DNA of 64,000 nt from Winogradskyella sp. (GTDB lineage: Bacteria; Bacteroidota; Bacteroidia; Flavobacteriales; Flavobacteriaceae): the NCBI RefSeq assembly GCF_013213835.1, contig NZ_JABSSU010000005.1:1-64000 (forward strand), read 5' to 3'. A model generated the notes under the pieces. It did not search any database, was not told the origin of the DNA, and worked only from the letters and a program-made list of their open reading frames with translations. Shown here piece by piece: positions 35,794 through 44,790 of the stretch (the first letter of the stretch is position 1; every line of letters starts with the position of its first letter). A program made the translations under genes and the position numbers.

Positions 35794-37047
35794 TTACATA
35801 CCTGTTCTAATCGCTTCAACCGGATCTAGTCGTGAAGCTGATATTGCTGGAATCACTCCTGAGATTAAACCAATAAATGTAGATAGAGCAAAACCTAGGA
35901 ACATATTTCCGAAGGAAAGCACAAACTCAAAATCGTCACCTACCACACCATTCATAATCATGGCTGTAATCCAAACTAGAGCCAAACCAACTAATCCACC
36001 TACAATAGCTAAAATGATGGCTTCAAATAAAAATTGAAACAGTATAAATTTGTTTTTTGCTCCTAAAGATTTCTGAATACCAATAAGGTTAGTACGTTCT
36101 TTCACACTAACAAACATAATATTAGCAATACCAAAGCCTCCAACTAAAAGTGAAAAGCCACTGATTACCCAACCAACACCATTTAACATCGAAATTATGG
36201 CATCAACAAACGACACTAAACCTGAGAGCTTATTAATAAAAAAGTTATCATCTTCATCAGCTTTAAGCCCACGATAATTTCTATATTTCTGTTTTAAGAC
36301 ATTCTCAAAAGCACCAATATCTACACCAGACTTTGGTTTTATTACAACAGCACCTGGTAAGCCATTAACACCGCCATTTCTAAAGCGTCTAACAAAATTA
36401 GCAGGCACAAACCCTTTACCATCTGGTGAATCACCAAGTGCATCACCATATTCTTTGAGCACACCGATAACGGTTAGCTTTCTTCCATAAACTCTAACGA
36501 CTTTACCTATGGGATTAATATCACCCAAAAGGTTTTCTGCTAGCTCGGAACCTAATACAATTACAGGCGCACCAGTATCAGATTCTAATTCAGAATAAAA
36601 TCTTCCATCTGCAATTTTAAGGTCATCAATCACGTAAATACCATGAGAAACAGGTGTAATATTTACGTTATTAATAGTTTCTGCTTGGTAACGTATGGTT
36701 TCGCTTCCGCCGAAAATAACATATGCAGAAGCCTCTACATCTGGAACGCTTCTATTTATAAACTCGTAATCATCATGCTCTACCTGTGGAAAATTGTCGC
36801 GCTTCCATCTTGGCACATCCGTTGGACCAAAAGAATACTTTGTTAGGTACATTGTATTCTTATCCAATCCGGATAAGCTATCTTTAATATTTCTATCTAA
36901 AGAGTCTACCGCAGCTAAAACTGCGATAATTGAGAAGATACCTACGGTAACCCCTAATAGGGATAAAAATGTACGTAGTTTATTATTGCGGAGAGCATTT
37001 ATCGCAAAAGAAAAGCTCTCTTTAAAGACCCTTAAATAGACTAGCAT
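35794..37047 (-). CDS. MacB-type ABC transporter permease
   Basis: The 417-residue protein has the layout of MacB/FtsX-type permeases. There is one N-terminal helix (about 17-45, LRTFLSLLGVTVGIFSIIAVLAA), a large periplasmic MacB_PCD domain (about 45-270), then three helices (about 290-313, 333-360 and 370-395). It ends with the conserved SRLDPVEAIRTGM. Such permeases work with a separate ATPase in lipoprotein trafficking, peptide or antibiotic efflux. No ATPase or membrane-fusion gene is adjacent, so the partner must be encoded elsewhere. The family is certain, the substrate unknown. Confidence 0.88.
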   Translation of the reverse strand: MLVYLRVFKESFSFAINALRNNKLRTFLSLLGVTVGIFSIIAVLAAVDSLDRNIKDSLSGLDKNTMYLTKYSFGPTDVPRWKRDNFPQVEHDDYEFINRSVPDVEASAYVIFGGSETIRYQAETINNVNITPVSHGIYVIDDLKIADGRFYSELESDTGAPVIVLGSELAENLLGDINPIGKVVRVYGRKLTVIGVLKEYGDALGDSPDGKGFVPANFVRRFRNGGVNGLPGAVVIKPKSGVDIGAFENVLKQKYRNYRGLKADEDDNFFINKLSGLVSFVDAIISMLNGVGWVISGFSLLVGGFGIANIMFVSVKERTNLIGIQKSLGAKNKFILFQFLFEAIILAIVGGLVGLALVWITAMIMNGVVGDDFEFVLSFGNMFLGFALSTFIGLISGVIPAISASRLDPVEAIRTGM

Positions 37048-37156
37048 GAATTGGCTGTTTTAAAACATTTTAAAGATAGGACGTTTTCAACAATTTATTG
37101 TTACAAAAAACTTAAAGAAACTAGAATTAACCGCTCAAAAATGTAACTGAAAATTC

Positions 37157-37164
37157 TATTTTTG
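37157..37164 (+). promoter_or_regulatory. purH: Putative purH -7 element
   Basis: TATTTTTG fits TAnnTTTG and lies 26 bases before the purH ATG. A clear -33 TTTG is not seen. Confidence 0.5.
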
Positions 37165-37190
37165 CAGCATTAAAATCACAACACAACATT

Positions 37191-38720
37191 ATGAGCAATA
37201 AAACCATTTCATCTGCTTTAATTTCTGTATTTAGTAAAGATGGATTAGAACCTATCGTAAAAAAACTAAATGACCTTAACGTAACTATTTATTCTACTGG
37301 CGGTACCGAAAAATTCATCAAAGATTTAGGTATTAATGTCATACCTGTTGAAGAGGTTACCTCTTACCCATCAATTCTTGGCGGCAGAGTAAAAACATTA
37401 CACCCAAAAGTATTTGGTGGTATCCTTAATCGTCAAAATAATGAAAGTGATGTTGCCGAACTAGCAGAATTTGAAATTCCACAGATAGATTTGGTGATTG
37501 TTGACTTATATCCGTTTGAAAAAACGGTTGCTTCTGGTGCTAGTAACCAAGATATCATTGAAAAAATTGATATAGGTGGTATTTCCTTAATTAGAGCTGC
37601 TGCTAAAAATTATGCAGATGTTACCTGCGTGTCTTCAGTTGATGATTATGCTGAATTTTTAGAATTATTAGAAGCTAAAAATGGTGAAACTTCTGAAGAG
37701 GACAGAAAACGTTTTGCTGCTAAAGCTTTTAATGTGTCGTCACACTACGATACTGCTATCTTCAATTATTTTAACAAAGACCATGAAGAAGCAGTTCTTA
37801 AAATCAGTGAGACTAAAGGTAAAGTGTTACGTTATGGTGAAAACCCACATCAAAAAGGATTTTTCTTCGGTAATTTTGATGCCATGTTTACTAAACTTCA
37901 TGGAAAAGAACTAAGCTACAACAACTTGCTCGATGTTGATGCTGCTGTGAATTTAATTTTAGAATTTAAAGGCGAAGACCCAACTTTCGCAATCTTAAAA
38001 CATAACAACGCTTGCGGTTTTGCGCAACGTTCTACCATTCATCAAGCTTATGTAGATGCTTTGGCTGGTGATCCTGTTTCTGCGTTTGGTGGTATTTTAA
38101 TTTCAAACACTGAAATTGACAAAGCTACTGCTGAAGAAATACATAAGTTATTCTGCGAAGTGGTTATCGCTCCTTCTTTTAGTGATGACGCTTTAGAAAT
38201 CTTAAAAGGAAAGAAAAACAGAATTCTTTTAATTCTTAATGATGTTGAATTACCAAAAACATCAGTAAGAACATGTCTTAACGGTGCTTTAGTACAAGAA
38301 CGTGACTCTAAAACAGATAGTCTTGAAGACTTAAAAACTGTTACTAACACAACACCTAAACAAGAAGAATTAGAAGATTTAATCTTCGCTTCAAAAATTT
38401 GTAAGCATACAAAATCTAATACTATTGTTTTAGCTAAAAACAAACAACTTTGTGCAAGTGGTACAGGGCAAACTAGTCGTGTTGATGCGCTTAACCAAGC
38501 CATCCATAAAGCAAAGTCCTTTGATTTTGATTTAAATGGTGCAGTAATGGCGAGTGATGCTTTCTTTCCATTTCCGGATTGTGTAGAAATTGCGGATAAT
38601 GCTGGTATAACTGCTGTAATTCAACCTGGTGGATCAATAAAAGACGAGTTAAGCATCAACTATTGTAACGATAATAACGTGGCTATGGTCTTCACTGGCA
38701 CGCGTCATTTTAAACACTAA
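37191..38720 (+). CDS. purH: Bifunctional AICAR formyltransferase / IMP cyclohydrolase
   Basis: The 509-residue protein has the N-terminal MGS-like IMP cyclohydrolase domain (about 1-190, with STGGTEKFIKDLG and GGRVKTLHPKVFGGIL). It is followed by the formyltransferase domain (about 200-509, with LRYGENPHQ near 214, KHNNACGFA near 270 and ASDAFFPFPD near 455). It performs the last two steps of de novo IMP synthesis. Length is normal. It stands alone between the permease and the mre operon. Confidence 0.97.
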   Translation: MSNKTISSALISVFSKDGLEPIVKKLNDLNVTIYSTGGTEKFIKDLGINVIPVEEVTSYPSILGGRVKTLHPKVFGGILNRQNNESDVAELAEFEIPQIDLVIVDLYPFEKTVASGASNQDIIEKIDIGGISLIRAAAKNYADVTCVSSVDDYAEFLELLEAKNGETSEEDRKRFAAKAFNVSSHYDTAIFNYFNKDHEEAVLKISETKGKVLRYGENPHQKGFFFGNFDAMFTKLHGKELSYNNLLDVDAAVNLILEFKGEDPTFAILKHNNACGFAQRSTIHQAYVDALAGDPVSAFGGILISNTEIDKATAEEIHKLFCEVVIAPSFSDDALEILKGKKNRILLILNDVELPKTSVRTCLNGALVQERDSKTDSLEDLKTVTNTTPKQEELEDLIFASKICKHTKSNTIVLAKNKQLCASGTGQTSRVDALNQAIHKAKSFDFDLNGAVMASDAFFPFPDCVEIADNAGITAVIQPGGSIKDELSINYCNDNNVAMVFTGTRHFKH

Positions 38721-38830
38721 AAATCTTGTAAATCTGGGTTCTACTTGTCAGCATTTTTTTAGTTTGAAAAAACTTAAAAAAAAAACCTTGAAGAAAACGT
38801 CTACGAATGTATTAATAACGTATATTTCAT

Positions 38831-38838
38831 TACATTTA
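38831..38838 (+). promoter_or_regulatory. mreB: Putative -7 element of the mre/rod operon
   Basis: TACATTTA, followed by CGAC, is a one-mismatch version of TAnnTTTG and lies 53 bases before the mreB ATG. The same TAnnTTTACGAC string occurs before gldK and before the ECF sigma gene at 57687. Confidence 0.4.
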
Positions 38839-38891
38839 CGACTAACACATCAAACCACAAGAGTAACCCTTTTATAATACAGTAATAGCGC

Positions 38892-39920
38892 ATGGGATTT
38901 TTTGATTTCTTGACAGAAGAAATAGCAATAGATTTAGGAACAGCAAACACTTTAATTATTCATAATGACAAAGTTGTAGTTGACAGTCCTTCTATTGTAG
39001 CAAGAGACCGAATTAGCGGAAAAATAATTGCAGTTGGTAAAGAAGCCAATATGATGCAAGGAAAAACTCACGAAAACATCAAAACTATTAGACCATTGAA
39101 AGATGGTGTAATAGCAGATTTTGATGCTTCTGAGCAAATGATTAATCTCTTCATAAAAAATATTCCAGCTCTCAAAAAGAAATTCTTCAATCCCGCTTTA
39201 AGAATGGTAGTTTGTATTCCATCTGGCATTACCGAAGTAGAGATGAGAGCAGTTAAGGAATCTTGTGAGCGTGTTAATGGTAAAGAAGTATATCTTATTC
39301 ACGAGCCAATGGCCGCTGCAATTGGTATTGGTGTTGATATCATGCAGCCAAAAGGAAACATGATTGTTGATATTGGTGGTGGAACCACCGAAATTGCGGT
39401 CATTGCACTTGGTGGTATCGTTTGTGATAAATCTGTAAAAGTAGCAGGTGATGTATTTACAAATGACATTATTTACTACATGCGCACACAACACAACTTA
39501 TATGTTGGTGATAGAACCGCTGAAAAAATTAAAATTCAAATAGGTGCAGCTACCGAAGATTTAGAATTACCACCTGAAGATATGAGTGTTCAAGGTAGAG
39601 ACTTATTAACTGGTAAGCCTAAACAAGTTCAAATATCATATAGAGAAATTGCAAAAGCTTTAGATAAATCTATTTTACGTATTGAGGATTCTGTAATGGA
39701 AACGTTATCTCAGACACCTCCAGAATTGGCCGCAGACATATATAACACTGGTATTTATCTCGCTGGTGGAGGATCAATGCTAAGAGGATTAGACAAACGT
39801 TTATCTCAAAAAACAGATTTACCAGTTTACATTGCTGAAGATCCATTAAGAGCTGTGGTTAGAGGTACAGGTATCGTACTTAAAAACTTACCAAAATACA
39901 AAAGCGTATTGATTAAATAA
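38892..39920 (+). CDS. mreB: Rod shape-determining protein MreB
   Basis: The 342-residue actin homologue shows the phosphate-1 loop IAIDLGTANTLI at 11-22, the phosphate-2 loop MIVDIGGGTTEIAVI near 157-171, the RMVVCIPSGITEVE stretch near 104 and the adenosine loop IYLAGGGSMLRGLD near 296. It polymerises under the inner membrane and directs lateral wall synthesis. It is first in the mreB-mreC-mreD-mrdA-rodA operon, with an 11-base gap to mreC. Confidence 0.98.
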   Translation: MGFFDFLTEEIAIDLGTANTLIIHNDKVVVDSPSIVARDRISGKIIAVGKEANMMQGKTHENIKTIRPLKDGVIADFDASEQMINLFIKNIPALKKKFFNPALRMVVCIPSGITEVEMRAVKESCERVNGKEVYLIHEPMAAAIGIGVDIMQPKGNMIVDIGGGTTEIAVIALGGIVCDKSVKVAGDVFTNDIIYYMRTQHNLYVGDRTAEKIKIQIGAATEDLELPPEDMSVQGRDLLTGKPKQVQISYREIAKALDKSILRIEDSVMETLSQTPPELAADIYNTGIYLAGGGSMLRGLDKRLSQKTDLPVYIAEDPLRAVVRGTGIVLKNLPKYKSVLIK

Positions 39921-39931
39921 GGAGGTAAATA

Positions 39932-40753
39932 ATGCAACAAATATTCAATTTTGTTATAAAGAACAAAACATTTCTGTTGTTTTTATTTCTTTTTGGTATC
40001 TCTTTAGCCTTCACAATCCAATCGCATTCTTACCACCGAAGTAAATTTATAAGTTCAGCCAATGGGATTACTGGCGGCGTTTATGGTATGGTAAATTCCG
40101 TAGACAAGTACTTCGGACTTGAAATAGAAAATTCAAAATTAGCAGAAGAAAATAAGCGTTTGAGACAGCTCTTACTCAATCTTCAAATAAATGCAGACAG
40201 CTCATTTTTACAAAATAAGGAAAATAATAATCTAAATTATGTAGTCAGAACTGCAGAGGTATTCAAAAATAGTTATGCTTCACCTAATAACTATCTTACC
40301 ATAAATAAAGGAGAAAAAGACAGCATTTACGAGGATTTTGGGGTTATTACACCTAAAGGTATCGTCGGAATTATTGATAACACTTCTAACAATTATTCGA
40401 GGGTAATTTCAATACTGAATAAAAAAAGTAGAATTAATGCTAAGCTAAAAAACTCGAATCATATTGGCTCTCTTGAATGGAATGGTAAATCTCCAGAATT
40501 CTCACAACTTACAGATGTTTCAAAATTTGCAGACGTCAAAATTGGAGACACAATAGAAACAGGTGGTGAATCTGCAATTTTTCCAAAAGGTATAGGTATT
40601 GGTACAATTGAAAGTTTTCAGGTAGATATTACGGGTGACACCTACAATATTGAAATAAGGCTTTTTAATGACATGACAAACGTAGGAACTGTCTATGTCA
40701 TTGAAAACAAAGACAGAAAAGAAATCTTAGAACTAGAAAATAGCGATGAATAA
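39932..40753 (+). CDS. mreC: Rod shape-determining protein MreC
   Basis: The 273-residue protein has one N-terminal transmembrane helix (about 10-28, FLLFLFLFGISLAF), a coiled coil (about 65-90) and the periplasmic double beta-barrel of MreC (about 105-265; landmarks GVITPKGIVGII, SRVISILNKKSRINAKLK, GDTIETGGESAIFPKGIGIG). It links MreB to the periplasmic synthesis enzymes. A GGAGG-like sequence (AAGGAGG) stands 5 bases before the ATG, an unusually strong Shine-Dalgarno for this phylum. It overlaps mreD by 8 bases. Confidence 0.95.
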   Translation: MQQIFNFVIKNKTFLLFLFLFGISLAFTIQSHSYHRSKFISSANGITGGVYGMVNSVDKYFGLEIENSKLAEENKRLRQLLLNLQINADSSFLQNKENNNLNYVVRTAEVFKNSYASPNNYLTINKGEKDSIYEDFGVITPKGIVGIIDNTSNNYSRVISILNKKSRINAKLKNSNHIGSLEWNGKSPEFSQLTDVSKFADVKIGDTIETGGESAIFPKGIGIGTIESFQVDITGDTYNIEIRLFNDMTNVGTVYVIENKDRKEILELENSDE

Positions 40754-41252
40754 CCCTTTTCTAATACATAGCCTTAGATTTATTTCATTATTGTTGCTTC
40801 AAGTGGTCATTTGTAATAGTATCAACTTCTTGGGATATATTAACCCATATCCATATATTATTTTTATCCTACTATTTCCCATCAGAGATAATCGATTAAC
40901 CCTTCTAACCATAAGCTTTATACTTGGAATGTTGATTGATATTTTTTCAGATTCTGGTGGAGTGCACGCAGCAGCAGCAGTAAGTTTAGCCTACTCAAGA
41001 CCTGTATTACTCAAAACATCTTTCGGAATGCTTTATGAACACCAAAGTATTAAGTTTAATCTAACAGAAATTGGTAGTTTAATTACCTATATCACTTTAG
41101 GAGCGTTGATACATCATCTTGTGTTATTTTCTCTGGAAGTTTTCAGTATTTCTGAGATACTATTAATCCTAAAAAAGACGTTATTCTCCTGTATCTTTAC
41201 TATTGTACTTAGTATTTTAATTATAGTATTATTTAGTCGAAATCAACGATGA
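40746..41252 (+). CDS. mreD: Rod shape-determining protein MreD
   Basis: The 168-residue hydrophobic protein has five to six transmembrane segments and the INPYPYIIFILLFP stretch near 32-45 found in Bacteroidota MreD. It overlaps both neighbours (mreC by 8 bases, mrdA by 4), which supports coupled translation. MreD is a membrane component of the elongasome. Confidence 0.9.
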   Translation: MNNPFLIHSLRFISLLLLQVVICNSINFLGYINPYPYIIFILLFPIRDNRLTLLTISFILGMLIDIFSDSGGVHAAAAVSLAYSRPVLLKTSFGMLYEHQSIKFNLTEIGSLITYITLGALIHHLVLFSLEVFSISEILLILKKTLFSCIFTIVLSILIIVLFSRNQR

Positions 41253-43189
41253 GGAAATTATTGCTTCTTTCTGCTGTTATTTTGGTTGGGTTGGCATTCA
41301 TCTCGCGCTTATTTTACCTGCAAATTTATGAGGGTAGAAGTCAAGATATATTTGAAGACACAGCTATTAAAAAAGAATTCAACTATCCGAAACGCGGATA
41401 TGTCTATGACAGAAATGGTAAACTCTTAGTTGCAAACCAACCGTCTTATGACGTAATGGTCATTCCAAGAGAAATTGAAGATATGGATTCTACTAAAATT
41501 GAAGAGTTCTGTAAGTTTCTCAAAATTTCGAAAGAAGAATATGATAAAAAGCTCAAAAGAGCAAAGAGCTATTCCTACAGATTAGCATCACCATTCGTGC
41601 AGCAACTGTCTAAAGCTGATTACGCAGTACTTCAAGAAAAGATGCGAAAGTATCAAGGCTTTTATATTCAAAGAAGATCGTTACGTTCATATCAAACGTC
41701 CATTGGTGCGAACGTACTGGGCAATATTGGTGAGGTCAATCGAAAAATAATCAAAAAGCAACCTTATTACAAGTTGGGAGATCTGATAGGTATGCAAGGC
41801 GTAGAAAAAACATATGAACAAACACTTCGCGGTACAAAAGGCATTAAGTTTATTCAAAAGGACAGATTTAATAAAAATATTGGGTCTTACAAAGACGGGA
41901 AGTTTGATACGCTGCCAAAACCTGGTAAAGACATTAAAATAACCATAGACGCTAAGTTGCAAGCTTATGGTGAATTACTCATGACGAATAAACGTGGAGG
42001 TATTGTTGCTATTGAGCCAAGTTCTGGTGAAATACTTGCTATGATATCTGGTCCATCTTATAATCCAAACTTATTAGTGGGTAGAGACCGATCTAAAAAC
42101 TTCACAAAACTTTATAGAGATAGTTTAGCTCAACCACTATTTGATCGTGGACTGCAAGCCATGTATCCACCAGGATCACCTTTTAAAACACTTAATGCCC
42201 TTATTGCATTGCAAGAAGGTGTAGTGACTACAAATGACAGATTTGCATGCGCAATGGGTTATAGATATGGTAATCGAAAAATGGGATGTCATGCCCATCA
42301 CAGCCCGGCAAACATGAATATTGGAATCTATGAATCTTGTAATTCTTACTTTGCTAATGTTTACAGAAGAATAATGGATAAGTATGATTCACCAGCTAAA
42401 GGAATGGATGTTTGGAGTAAACATATTAAGAGTTTTGGTTTAGGTAATTACCTGAATAATGATTTATCCGTAGGTCAACCAGGTAAAGTACCTACCTCAA
42501 CTACCTACGATCGTGGTTACGGAAAAAACAGATGGTATACTACTTTTACCCTATCAAATGCTATTGGTCAAGGAGAAGTATTAGCGACACCAATACAATT
42601 AGCTAATATGGCTGCCGCTATTGGTAATCGTGGGTATTATTATACACCTCATATCATTAAGGAGATTGAAGAGGAAACTATTCCTACTCGTTTTACAACA
42701 CCCAATTACACTACTATAGACAAACAACATTTTGAGCCTGTTATTGAAGGCATGTTTGACGTTTATAATAAAGGAACAGCAAAAAATTTGAAAGTAGAAG
42801 GCATTGAAATATGTGGAAAAACTGGTACAGCAGAAAATTTTGCCATTATCGATGAAAAGAAAACACAACTTACAGATCATTCAATTTTTGTAGCCTTTGC
42901 CCCAAAAGATAATCCTAAAATAGCTATTGCAGTGTTTGTTGAAAATGGGTACTTCGGAAGTAGATTTGCTGGAAGAATGGCAAGTCTTATGATAGAGTTT
43001 TATTTACGGGGTGAAATTTCCAGAACAGATCTAGAAGATTTTGTATTGCGTTATTCTTTAGAACACGAGTACGCTAAACCATATTCAGGAGAAGCATTTG
43101 GTATAAATAGACAAACCACTCTTGAAGCTATTGATGAAGAAGAATTGAAAACATTGAACGCACTAAAACTAGATATCATTAAGTCCTAA
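41249..43189 (+). CDS. mrdA: Penicillin-binding protein 2 (elongasome transpeptidase)
   Basis: The 646-residue class B PBP has an N-terminal membrane anchor (about 4-24), a pedestal domain beginning with KRGYVYDRNGKLL near 48, and the transpeptidase domain. Its motifs are SPFK with nucleophile Ser310, SCN at 363-365, and KTGT near 524. The YPPGSPFK context marks the PBP2 rather than the FtsI branch. It ends with a charged tail of about 60 residues. It is encoded directly before rodA, its glycosyltransferase partner. Confidence 0.96.
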   Translation: MRKLLLLSAVILVGLAFISRLFYLQIYEGRSQDIFEDTAIKKEFNYPKRGYVYDRNGKLLVANQPSYDVMVIPREIEDMDSTKIEEFCKFLKISKEEYDKKLKRAKSYSYRLASPFVQQLSKADYAVLQEKMRKYQGFYIQRRSLRSYQTSIGANVLGNIGEVNRKIIKKQPYYKLGDLIGMQGVEKTYEQTLRGTKGIKFIQKDRFNKNIGSYKDGKFDTLPKPGKDIKITIDAKLQAYGELLMTNKRGGIVAIEPSSGEILAMISGPSYNPNLLVGRDRSKNFTKLYRDSLAQPLFDRGLQAMYPPGSPFKTLNALIALQEGVVTTNDRFACAMGYRYGNRKMGCHAHHSPANMNIGIYESCNSYFANVYRRIMDKYDSPAKGMDVWSKHIKSFGLGNYLNNDLSVGQPGKVPTSTTYDRGYGKNRWYTTFTLSNAIGQGEVLATPIQLANMAAAIGNRGYYYTPHIIKEIEEETIPTRFTTPNYTTIDKQHFEPVIEGMFDVYNKGTAKNLKVEGIEICGKTGTAENFAIIDEKKTQLTDHSIFVAFAPKDNPKIAIAVFVENGYFGSRFAGRMASLMIEFYLRGEISRTDLEDFVLRYSLEHEYAKPYSGEAFGINRQTTLEAIDEEELKTLNALKLDIIKS

Positions 43190-43191
43190 TT

Positions 43192-44472
43192 ATGCTGAGA
43201 GAAAACCAAAGACGATTTAAATTCGACTGGCTTATTATTATAATATTTCTGTTGTTAGTTGGCTTTGGTTATCTAAACATATTATCGGCTTCTCATGAAG
43301 GTGAAATTACGAGCTATTTCAATATGTCAACACTTTATGGCAAGCAATCTGTGTTTATAGGTCTTTCGTTAGTGCTAATCATTTTAATCCTCTCGCTCGA
43401 AGCTAAATTTTATGAAAGGTTTGCCAGCATCATTTATCTCGTCGCCTTGCTATCTCTTGTAGGTTTATTCATATTTGGAAAAGATGTTAATGGCGCACGT
43501 TCTTGGTATGGCATCGGCAGTATGACCATTCAACCTAGTGAATTTGCGAAGTTTGCCACATCTTTGGCTGTCGCTAAATATATTAGCGACCTTCAAACTA
43601 ATATGAAAACTCTAAAAGATCAAATTAGGGTAGCAGCTATCATTTTTATACCAGCACTGTTAATCTTACTTCAAAATGATGCCGGAAGTACCATAGTGTA
43701 CGCCTCTTTTTTCTTTGTATTTTACAGAGAAGGATTGCAACAAATATATCTCATCGTAGCACTTTCAGTAATTGTTCTTGCTGTTTTAGCGCTTAAATTC
43801 GGTATTGTTATTAGTGGTGTAATTTGTCTAATTGTTTTAGGTATTCGTTATTTCTTTCGGAAACGAAAAAGAGGTTCACTACTTCAATATATTGCTGTTT
43901 TTTTATTGGCAATTGGTTTTTCTTATGGTGTTAAATTGTTCTATCAGCATGGATTAAAACCACATCAACAAAATAGAATTTCTATTTTTCTTAGGCTCGA
44001 AAAAGACCCAGTGAAACTAGAGCAAATGCGAAAAAGGGAGGCCTATAACCTTATACAATCAGAAGAGGCTATCGGATCTGGAGGTTTATCTGGTAAAGGT
44101 TTTCTTCAAGGTACCAGAACTACGGGAAAATTTGTTCCTGAACAAGAAACAGATTATATTTTCAGCACCGTTGGGGAAGAATGGGGTTTTCTTGGTAGCA
44201 GTTTTGTGGTGATATTGTTCGTGCTTCTTATAGTTAGAATTTTGTATTTAGCCGAAGCACAAAAGTCACAATTTAGTAGAGTCTACGGTTATGGTGTAGC
44301 CTCTATCCTATTCATACATTTTACTATTAATATCGGAATGGTTATGGGCTTAATTCCTACCGTTGGAATTCCATTACCATTCTTTAGTTACGGAGGTTCC
44401 GGATTATGGGGTTTTACTATCTTACTATTCATTTTTGTAAAATTAGATAGTAACAAAATAAATGAGTGGTAA
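43192..44472 (+). CDS. rodA: Peptidoglycan glycosyltransferase RodA
   Basis: The 426-residue SEDS protein has about ten membrane segments. Conserved motifs include SWYGIGSMTIQPSEFAK near 104-119, the LLQNDAGST segment near 160-168 with the functional Asp, QGTRTTGKFVPEQETDYIFS near 305-324, and GIPLPFFSYGGSG near 394-407. It polymerises glycan strands with PBP2 and ends the operon. A long cytoplasmic Lys/Arg-rich loop lies near 220-228. Confidence 0.96.
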   Translation: MLRENQRRFKFDWLIIIIFLLLVGFGYLNILSASHEGEITSYFNMSTLYGKQSVFIGLSLVLIILILSLEAKFYERFASIIYLVALLSLVGLFIFGKDVNGARSWYGIGSMTIQPSEFAKFATSLAVAKYISDLQTNMKTLKDQIRVAAIIFIPALLILLQNDAGSTIVYASFFFVFYREGLQQIYLIVALSVIVLAVLALKFGIVISGVICLIVLGIRYFFRKRKRGSLLQYIAVFLLAIGFSYGVKLFYQHGLKPHQQNRISIFLRLEKDPVKLEQMRKREAYNLIQSEEAIGSGGLSGKGFLQGTRTTGKFVPEQETDYIFSTVGEEWGFLGSSFVVILFVLLIVRILYLAEAQKSQFSRVYGYGVASILFIHFTINIGMVMGLIPTVGIPLPFFSYGGSGLWGFTILLFIFVKLDSNKINEW

Positions 44473-44473
44473 T

Positions 44474-44683
44474 TTATTCAGTTTCAATAACATTAATCTT
44501 AAACGTTATTGAAATCAGATAAAAAAAGACACCAAGCACAGGTAAACACAGTAACAATACTAACCATGTTAATTTTCCTCTAAAATTCATCTGTGATCTA
44601 AGCACAACAACACACAGAATGATAACAATTAGTATATAACAACCTATGAAAAAATTTACCAAATCTGAATTTACGAGTGTCAT
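44474..44683 (-). CDS. PLDc_N-type small membrane protein
   Basis: The 69-residue protein has two hydrophobic helices (about 9-29 and 37-60) and the short motif LTWLVLLLCLPVLGVFFYLI that characterises the phospholipase D N-terminal (PLDc_N) domain. Here it stands alone, as it often does, without any catalytic domain. It converges on rodA with one base between stop codons. Its role is unknown. Confidence 0.75.
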   Translation of the reverse strand: MTLVNSDLVNFFIGCYILIVIILCVVVLRSQMNFRGKLTWLVLLLCLPVLGVFFYLISITFKINVIETE

Positions 44684-44699
44684 GGTGTCATTTTATTTT

Positions 44700-44780
44700 A
44701 ACTTACATTCCAAGTCTAACTAACAATCTAACTATTAACTAACTCTCACATAAATTTAACATTCACTTGGAATGTAAGTT
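44700..44780. repeat. 16-bp perfect inverted repeat with 49-nt centre
   Basis: AACTTACATTCCAAGT (44700-44715) and ACTTGGAATGTAAGTT (44765-44780) are exact complements. The centre is made of repeated TAAC units. No U-tract follows on either strand. The unit lies between the isocitrate dehydrogenase stop codon and the PLDc_N gene on the minus strand and could be a small mobile inverted-repeat element or an mRNA 3'-end stem. Confidence 0.6.
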
Positions 44781-44790
44781 TTGAAATAAT

